Part shown: positions 28,346 to 35,155 of the stretch, piece after piece
How positions within the stretch are numbered: position 1 is the stretch's first letter
Layout of the letters: every line of letters begins with the position of its first letter
Notes under the pieces: model-generated
The model's database searches: none
Told to the model about the DNA's origin: nothing
What the model saw: only the letters and a program-made list of their open reading frames with translations
Assembly: GCA_009746045.1 (NCBI GenBank)
Contig: RPFO01000310.1
Coordinates: 3,013,445 to 3,048,599, forward strand
Length of the DNA: 35,155 nucleotides
Origin: Mesostigma viride
Lineage: Eukaryota; Streptophyta; Mesostigmatophyceae; Mesostigmatales; Mesostigmataceae
Direction of reading: 5' to 3'
Program-made: the position numbers and the translations under genes

Positions 28346-28850
28346 AATTGTTGGGATAAATATATCGTGGGACCCTGCCAGGGACCCTGGCGTAGTAGCC
28401 GCCAATGGGAGGCTGCCACGTGGCACCCTGAGATTCCCATGGGACTATCTGACCAATCGGCGACCGCCACGTGGCACCAGGGACCCGTGGGACCCTGGCC
28501 ACCCATGGGACCTCCCTGGCCAATGGGACGCTGCCACGTGGCACCCATGGGTCTCCCTGTCCAATCGGTAACTGCCACGTGGCACCAGGGACCCCGAATC
28601 TCCGTGGGACCCTGTACTCCCATGGTACTCCCTGTCCAATCGGATCCCGCCACGTGGCACCCAGGGACCCTGGCGTCCCATGAGACACCCTGTCCAATCG
28701 GAACCTGCCACGTGGCACCCACGGGGTCCCTGGAGTCCCATGGGACATCCGATTGAATGGATAGCTGCCACGTGGCACCGTGTGAATCTGGAATCCCATG
28801 AGACTAGGCTGACCAATCGGGACATGCCACGTGGCACACAGGTCACGTGA
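28332..28850 (-). promoter_or_regulatory. Array of CACGTG and CCAAT boxes, right half
   Basis: Mirror of the left half with the same nine CACGTG boxes and a few substitutions, for example GAGTCCCATGG to GAGACCCATGG and ATTCGTCGG to ATTCAATCGG. With the left half it gives 18 CACGTG boxes in about 1.04 kb. Confidence 0.85.
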
Positions 28851-29080
28851 CAGGCGCGGGTGGCGGGAAATCCCTATTCTTCGTGGGATTCTGGTATCCC
28901 TATAGCTCCATTAGCTATTTATAGTATGCGGTTTAGATTTTTTTTTAAGTGGGGCTCATTGTTGGACTCATTGTGAGACAAATTTCAATAGGAATCGAGT
29001 CTTATTAAAAGTTATATAAGACAGTCCATGGGATATAGCCTTTTCCAATAGGCTATATAAGTTGATCCCTATTTGCCTGT

Positions 29081-29733
29081 TTAACGCATCTCCCGGTTAA
29101 ACGAGGGATGGCCGTGAGACGGCACATCATCATGTGCTTGTGGTCGAAAATGTCGCTGAGAACGTTGGCCAAATGGATCGTTGGCACACCCCCGTTGGCC
29201 TCCGTGTCGTCAGCCACAATGCCGCGCACAGAATATCGACCAACTCCTCCACGCGACGCTCCATCGTTTTCTCGCGATCCACATCAGGAATGGATGCGAA
29301 ATAGGCGTCCCTCGCCGCCCTAGTGTGGGGGCCGGGGTTCACGCCAATCTGTTCGACACCTCCACAAAATCAGTGTAGGTGTAATCCATCTGCTCCAAAC
29401 GATCAGCGCGGGTAGTGTACAAGTACCCCTCCGCCTCACGCAAGCGGGGCACAGACACCTTGTCATAAATGGCCCTCAGCTGATCATGCGTCAGCTCATA
29501 CAGGCGACGGGTGTGTTCAATCAACACCAATCGGGGTTGGCATCGCGGAACTCCAGTTCCTCGTCAATCAAATTGCGCACAGCGCTAACCTTTGCCTCCA
29601 TTATCGCCAGCACGGCCTCCCATTCCTTGTGAGAGGCCTTGTTCACACCACGCAAGTAGGGCCAGCTGAGCTCTGCCAAAACAAACAAAATTTCGCTTGG
29701 CAGATCCTCGAAAGTAGCACCAGCATGGGCCAT
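29081..29733 (-). pseudogene. Gene D', mirror copy, frameshifted
   Basis: Start at 29733. It reads the same F-box-like N-terminus, then stops at a TGA shortly after ANPDWC. The middle segment continues in another frame. It also loses one A relative to the left arm (GTGTCGAAC for GTGATCGAAC near 29355), adding a frameshift. The terminal segment ends at the TAA complement at 29081-29083. It is more damaged than the left copy. Confidence 0.65.
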
Positions 29734-29981
29734 TGTGTATTTTACAGCTGTAAGGATGGCTGTCTGCGTGTGGATGACTGTGTGCCTGGCAGTGTCGGAG
29801 GTGAGACCTACCCCCAAACGCCCGTGACTCCGCTTTTATACCCTCTCGGCCACGGCGTCCCACGATAGTGCCGTGCAAGCGTCGCGCCGGCGTCCCACGA
29901 TATTCCGTGGAGCGTCGCGCCGGCGCGGCGCCGGCAACTCGTGGGATACCATGCCACGTGGCGCCCAGCCATAGGCTCCCA
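29734..29981 (-). promoter_or_regulatory. Promoter of gene D', mirror copy
   Basis: It retains TATAAAAG (29833-29840 on the minus strand), the GGCGCCGGC cluster and GCCACGTGGCGCC. It has a small deletion around 29900-29940 relative to the left arm. Confidence 0.6.
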
Positions 29982-30584
29982 CGAAAAGTTCGTGCTATGC
30001 GGATAGCCCGAACTTTTGGGGATAGCCCGAACTTTTCGAAACCTTGCTAGGGAAAAGTAAAAGTTTCCAGTGGGGATCCCAGCCATTTTGAAAAGTTCGG
30101 GCTATGGTTCGGGCTATCGATTTATAGCCCGAACCTCCCCTTTTTCCCTCTGGGCGGTGTGTTGCTATGGGTGGATGCTACTCTTTCTTTTACTCTGTTT
30201 CCCAACACATAAAATTTTATGTGTTAGCAATTGCCATCTATAAATAATCATAGCTAATACCCCTATATTTTATGTGTTAGCAATCCTATCTGTATATACA
30301 GGAAATACCCCTATATTTTATGTGTTAGCAATCTAAGGAAGAAACACACACATACACTGCACACTGTCCAAATAACCAAGTCCCTACCCCATGTACAATG
30401 CATGACACCACCGCCAAGGGGAAAAGGGTCCGGTTCGGGCTATAAACTGATAGCCCGAACCATAGCCCGAACTTTTCAAATGGCTGGGATCCTCACTGGA
30501 AACTTTTACTTTTCCCTAGCAAGGTTTCCAAAAGTTCGGGCTATCCCCAAAAGTTCGGGCTATCCGCATAGCCCGAACTTTTCG
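29982..30584. mobile_element. MITE-like element, mirror copy
   Basis: Same nested inverted-repeat structure as 26072-26675 with a handful of substitutions. Its presence at the same place in both arms means it inserted before the arms duplicated, or that the arms have since been homogenised. Confidence 0.7.
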
Positions 30585-30618
30585 CAAACAAGTCAAGTCC
30601 TACGCCTAGTGCATGAGT

Positions 30619-30655
30619 GTTGGATTTGCATGCAAAGAGTCTTATTCATTACAAA
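30619..30655 (-). promoter_or_regulatory. Shared 3'-flank motif downstream of gene B'
   Basis: Mirror of 26002-26037, with AATAAGACTC and TTTGCATGCAAA in gene sense. Confidence 0.55.
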
Positions 30656-30730
30656 ATAGAATACCACAAGTCCCTATCAACAGTAGCCTCCATAGGCTTG
30701 CATGGGCCAATGAAGTGCCCAGATGACACC

Positions 30731-31902
30731 CTACGCGAAGAAATAGGGCTTGTTGGACCCCACAACATCGTACAGAAGGAAGCCCCCGGCCTCTGCATTA
30801 CGCTTGAGACGGTTGTTGGGGCGGCTAAAGCCCGGGAAAGCGACAGCCTCAGAAACAAGGCTGCAGAACTTGGCGCACTCGTAGCAGACCAAGTCAACGT
30901 CAAAGAACGAGGCCTTGGAGCCACATACAGGTTCTGCACGTTGATGTCGATGCGCTTCATGCACTTCTGGCACTGCCTGCGAGGCCAGTAAAACTTGTCA
31001 CTGGAGGGGCCGTCGTGCGTGTTGTCCTGGGCGCGCTCTGCCATCTTGTGGAGTTCCTCGTTGTACTGGAACACCTCATCGATATGGCCCTTGTACTCCC
31101 AATACTGCATGCCGCGAGACATGGCCTTGCTGATGACCACGTTGTTGTCGACATACTGGGCCAGGAACTCGTTGCGGCAGATCCCACAAACGACGTCGCC
31201 AACCACGAGCTTGGCAACACGGAAATGGGAAGTGTCTCCAGCATCTGAGGGGTGACCTCCTTCACCACTTCGTGCGCGTGGAGAGCAGGCTTCTTGCACA
31301 CAGCGCACATGCACTTGGACAGAGGGTAGCCGGTGGGAGGAGGTGGGAGACGCTTGGGCTCATATTCGTACTTGTAAATCTGCAAGCCCGTGTCAAAATT
31401 CTTGACAGTCTCCTGCACCTGCTCCGTGGGAGGAGAGGGACCTAGTGCATCCACCTTGTCGCTCAGTTCATCCAGAGCGCACCCCCGGCACTGCATCTCC
31501 CCGTTCTCCTTCTTGCACACTGCCCTCTCCGGCACCTTTTTGCAGGTGACGCAATGCACCAGAGGAAACTTGGAATCGCCACTACCATTTGGCCACACAT
31601 GGCCTGTGAGGCCAAATGTCAGAGTCCTTAAACCGAGGGGCGAATAGCCCAGGCACGTACACAGGCTCAGGCACTGGCGCAGCAGGCACTGGCACTGGCA
31701 CAATCACAGGCACTGGCGCTGGCACAGGCGCAGGCACTGGCACAAGCGCAGGAGCTATGGCGGAACAACCAGTCCTAGTTTTTGTGCAGCGAGGATATGG
31801 CAATCCATAGCATCTGGGAGAACCAAGCCCATAGCAAGGCCCTAGTCTGTGCCCTAGTCTGACGCCTGAACACGGCCCAGCTGCTGCATCAAGCTGAGAC
31901 AT
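30731..31902 (-). pseudogene. Gene B', mirror copy with several frameshifts
   Basis: The ATG complement is at 31900-31902 and the stop at 30731-30733. The GTACGT intron boundaries are conserved. Relative to gene B it has a G lost near 31874, small insertions near 31810-31835 that alter residues 12-27, one T lost near 31230 (GAGACACTTCC for GAGACTACTTCC), a 3-bp insertion near 31012 and one T lost near 30903. No frame covers the whole protein. Several of these are single-base indels, so either decay or consensus error is possible. Confidence 0.7.
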
Positions 31903-32373
31903 GGCGGTCTGCTGTTGTTTTCTGCGCTGGCTATGGCTGTTCTGTGGTGTGATGGTGCATTTGGTAGGCCTGCACGACCTTTGTACCTGTGGAAACTGGC
32001 CCTCCCACGAGATCTTCATCGGACGGCTGGGATCGATCCTCTAGAAGGTTCCATGGCGCGGCGCGGCGCGGCGCGGTAGTGACGTGGCGGAATGCCGTGC
32101 CACGGTACTCGGACCAGTATCCATGATACTGGTCCGGCCGTACCGGCGCCGCGCCGTATCCGAGATACGCCGTACTATCATGGGAGATCTGAATTGCCGT
32201 GGACCGTCCGATCTCTGCCACGTGGCGGCGTCCCGTGGGAGATCGTCGTGCCACGGAATATTCCGCGAAGATGCCGTGGGGCGAGGTACAAAGGTCCGAC
32301 ACCACGTCAAAGTGGGCACTTCTCGCCTGCTCCAGCATCCCAACAGCACTAGCACCACTACCACAAAGAAGAC
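31903..32373. promoter_or_regulatory. Bidirectional promoter of genes C' and B', mirror copy
   Basis: Mirror of 24287-24757. It retains both AGGTACAAAGGTC elements, the GGAATATTCC site, the CACGTGG site and the GCGCC repeat. Confidence 0.65.
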
Positions 32374-33009
32374 ATGGCCGCTGCCACTTTTAACAGCCTG
32401 CCAGCTGAGATTGTGCACGAAATCGTGGAGTTGGCATGGCCCCACGGGTGTGGTGTCAGCAAGGAGCTGCAAGTGCCGTGGGACGCTGTCAAAGCTAAGA
32501 CAGAGCAGCGAAGGATGCAGCTGTTGGATGCTATTGCCACTGAGCTTGAGGGGCGCTTCCTCTCTAAGCGCAGGCAGCCAGGGCCGTTTTGCCACTATAC
32601 AGGATGGGCCCTGCGCAACTTTGCCATCGCCATCGCTCAAGGCGGTGTGCAGTCCCTTTCCACTTTTGAGAAGAGGATGGACGCCTGCAAGTATGGCGAT
32701 AGGCGTATGGAGGTGGCAACTCTGGCCATCGACCTAGAGGTTAAGCTGTCTGACCGCGTTTGCGCGATTCCCCGCCTGTGGGATGTGATGAAGGAGTATG
32801 TTGAATCCATTCCTCAGGTGGATAAGGATAAGACCGCAGAGGAGCATTGCCGTGTGCTCGTGGACCTCGTGAAGGCCGAGTACGACGCCTATCTGCCTGT
32901 CAACTTTTCCCCCGCTGCCTGCGAGAGGGAACTGAGGGTCATGAATGCCACCTGCGACAAGATGTACGACAAGTTCTGTCGCCGCCTGGCCCTGGAGGGG
33001 GTTCACTAA
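32374..33009 (+). CDS. Gene C', F-box-like protein, intact mirror copy
   Basis: 211 residues, identical to gene C except for one residue near position 178 (Asp for His, within KAEYxAYLP). It has the same LPAEIVHEI and SKELQVPWDA F-box-like N-terminus. It is the only module gene intact in both arms, while its neighbours on both sides are frameshifted in this arm, so it may be under selection or simply lack error-prone low-complexity sequence. Confidence 0.7.
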   Translation: MAAATFNSLPAEIVHEIVELAWPHGCGVSKELQVPWDAVKAKTEQRRMQLLDAIATELEGRFLSKRRQPGPFCHYTGWALRNFAIAIAQGGVQSLSTFEKRMDACKYGDRRMEVATLAIDLEVKLSDRVCAIPRLWDVMKEYVESIPQVDKDKTAEEHCRVLVDLVKAEYDAYLPVNFSPAACERELRVMNATCDKMYDKFCRRLALEGVH

Positions 33010-33199
33010 CTAAGTGCCCCTTTGGAATAGACAAAGTCCCCTATGGGCATTAAGCCTTATTGTGATTCTAATGGAAATCCATGACTTTGTCTCTATCTCA
33101 TGGCGTCTCATAGTACAATTGCACTAGGAATCGTAGTACAGAGTATAATAAGTAGAAATGCATCAGGACTACAGTAGTACAGATTACTACAAATACGCA

Positions 33200-33707
33200 A
33201 CTGCTTGTGTATTGTAGGATTTCCCACTAGAATCCGTCCAAGTGTCGTGCCATACTGCCACGTGGCAACCTGGACGGTCTGACATGACAGTCCGTACAAG
33301 ACCGTACCCGCCAGCTGCCGGTTCGGACGGCCTGCCATGTCAGTACCATGCCACGTCAGATCTGACAGCGTGCCACGTCAGTCCGCGCCGCGCCGGTTCC
33401 GCCGCGCGTCGGTTACAAAGATCTGCCACGACAGTCGACACACTGTCCCGTCTGACACTTGTCAGATCTATCAGTCTGCCATGACAGTCCGTATCCCTGC
33501 CTCGTAACTGCCGACGCGGCGCGACCGTTTCCTTCCAGCGACCGTCCCACGGCATATTCGTGGGAATATTCCCGGAATATGCCGGGAATATGCCGTTCGT
33601 CCTCCTCCCCACGAGGCCAAAAGCCCAAACACGACCAAAAATGCAGCCAAACCCTCACGAACCACTCAGAACAGCAGCAGGATACCACTATCAGCAGCTA
33701 GCCAGCT
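33200..33707 (+). promoter_or_regulatory. Upstream region of gene A', mirror copy
   Basis: Mirror of 22949-23460. It keeps the GGAATATTCC cluster near 33560-33600 and many TGCCACGTCA, TGCCATGACA and TGCCACGTGGCA words, with a few small deletions and substitutions. Confidence 0.5.
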
Positions 33708-35155
33708 ATGGCGACGACCCAAGAACATGAGGCCCAGGAACCTGAGCGTACGTATTTTCCCATGCATGTCTGTTTTTGTGTTTCCTTGGTTTGTTTTTTG
33801 GGCATTTTCAGCAGCTGACAGGAACGCCATTGGTCATTTTCTATTCATTCTTTGCAGGCTGGAACCCCTCTGACGACCTTTTTGACCACAACGACTACGA
33901 CCACCTGGACGACGCAGGCACGGAAGTCAATTCGCACGCTGCGATCGACGACCTGGTGGCTCAGTCTCGCCCTGCGGCTGCTCCCAGTACGTGGTCTGCT
34001 GTTTTATGCATCCCTTTTCGATTGCCTGCTGGATTTTGCAGGTGATGGCCACTATCTGTTGGATGTTGCAGGTGATGGCCACTATCTGATACATTTTGCA
34101 GTTGTCTGTGTGTTTTCCTTTGCATGCAGGCCTGCTGCGTGGTGGTCCCAGCTCCCGTTCTCGTTCTGGAGGCGCTGGGCCCAGCGGTGGGGACTTAGCC
34201 GCATTGCAGCGCCAGCTGAGGGAGACGCAGGAGGAGTTGGAGCGCGAGAGGAACCGCAGCAGGCGTCGTTCTTTCTCCCCTGATCCCACTCGCGAAGAGC
34301 TCAAGAAGATGCGCTTGGCTCTCGAGGAGGCGAACCACAAGATCACGTGGTTCGAGAAGAGGCTGGCGTGCTGCGACATCTGCACCGAGCCCTTCGGCAC
34401 GGAGGGGAAGTACCCCATCATCTACCTCGTGGAGGGCGTCCACACCTGCGTCCCTCAGCACTGCAACAAGTGCGCTGATATGCTCGAGGCCCACGCTCTG
34501 GAGTATAATTCTACCAGGCCCAACGCCCGTGTGATTGGCAAGCGCTGCCCAGAATGCAAGGAGCTCCTGATGCGCACTGGCAGCCAGTACAAGCGCAATG
34601 TGGGTGTCGACAGACTCACATTCACCCTTGTGAATGTGCGTCTGTGCGCTCGCGGGTGCGGCGGCGAGGTCGTGCTCGGCGAGGAGGCGATTCACGACAA
34701 CACCTGCGCTAAGCTTGTCAGGCCCTGCCCCAACAAGCTTTCTCTCCCTGGTGATAACGGCACCGTGACCATCCTGGGCTGCACCTACCAGGCCACCAGC
34801 CGCGAGGACTTGGATCGCCACCTGCGCGTGGTGGACAACGTGTCAGAGTGTGGTTTCCGTGGTCTGCCGGCCGCCATCGCCGCCGCCGCCGCCGCTGCTG
34901 CTCCTCCTGCTGCTCTGCTGCTGCTCCTGCTGCTGCTCCTGCTGCTGCTCCTGCTGCTCGCGCTTCTTTCGCTGTTCGCGCTGTGGGGGGAATGAGAATT
35001 ACCCCGCGGGAGTCAACGGTTTCCTGTCCGCCCTGCAGTACATCAGGGATCACCCCCAGTTGGAGTGCTCCGGGTCTGCGGGCAATGCACTGGCTGTGGC
35101 CTTCTTTGAGGCACTCGGCGGTGGCGTCGGGTGGGACGCGCTGGCCATGAGGCGG
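33708..35155 (+). pseudogene. Gene A', mirror copy, frameshifted and cut by the window end
   Basis: Exons 33708-33747, 33858-33986 and 34130 onward, with GTACGT donors and CAG acceptors. Residues match gene A through the RING-like and TRAF-type fingers. In the Ala-coding GCTGCTCCT tract near 34905-34920 an indel shifts the frame into a Leu run and a stop at 34993-34995. A G-run there has 6 G versus 7 in the left arm. The C-terminal sequence continues in another frame to the window edge. Confidence 0.75.

Larger units (their letters stand above)
28332..35155 (-). repeat. Giant palindrome, right arm, continuing past the window edge
   Basis: Mirror of 21508-28331 with scattered substitutions and small indels. 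Pairing is still intact at the last base, so the true arm is longer than 6.82 kb. Gene order is mirrored: box array, D', MITE', B', C', A'. Confidence 0.9.

Noticed and set aside
27812-28850. CRISPR-like array
   Set aside because: Units vary in length and sequence, the repeated part is a short transcription-factor-type box, no cas genes are present and the context is eukaryotic.

Overview
The window is eukaryotic nuclear DNA. It has GT-AG introns, non-LTR retrotransposon fragments, large inverted repeats, long microsatellites, and no bacterial-style operons or ribosome-binding sites. The best taxonomic clue is a gene at 10842-14559 built from 18 tandem copies of the EsV-1-7 cysteine motif. 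That motif is known from brown algae, other stramenopiles, some cryptophytes and green algae, and phaeoviruses. I therefore favour an alga or alga-related protist, most likely a stramenopile, but the species cannot be read from the sequence.

Layout. (1) 1-577: unique flank. (2) 578-9765: a large foldback-type DNA transposon with 3.5 kb and 2.5 kb terminal inverted repeats, flanked by a 10-bp direct duplication CGTGCAAAAT. Its arms hold long GGGA and GGATGCAT arrays. Its middle (4047-7230) is a nest of older repeats, including a 5'-truncated LINE with a 13-bp target duplication and a duplicated repeat carrying tRNA-like boxes. I recognise no transposase, so the element looks non-autonomous. 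(3) 9776-14559: the upstream region and two exons of the EsV-1-7 repeat gene. (4) 14560-17985: no recognisable gene. (5) 17986-19446: a second LINE fragment, itself interrupted by the tRNA-like repeat, between two copies of an 80-bp direct repeat. (6) 19447-21257: little of note. (7) About 21.26 kb to the window end: a giant palindrome with no spacer at its axis (between 28331 and 28332) and arms of at least 6.8 kb.

Each palindrome arm carries the same four-gene module. Gene A encodes a RING-like plus TRAF-type zinc-finger protein (three exons). Gene B encodes a protein rich in CxxC pairs (two exons). Genes C and D encode related F-box-like proteins. C and B are divergent around a shared promoter that has the same 13-nt element at nearly the same distance upstream of each start. 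Upstream regions of all four genes share CACGTGG/TGGCA-type sites, GC-rich palindromes and, in most, GAATATTC-like sites. A and B share a 3'-flank motif. Each arm ends at the axis in an array of nine CACGTG boxes interleaved with CCAAT boxes. In the left arm A, B and C read intact and D is frameshifted; in the right arm only C is intact. RING/TRAF-like and F-box-like proteins together suggest a ubiquitin-ligase module under common control, perhaps carried by an undescribed mobile or virus-derived element. That interpretation is inference. The main competing explanation for the palindrome is a foldback sequencing or assembly artefact, which read-level data must settle.
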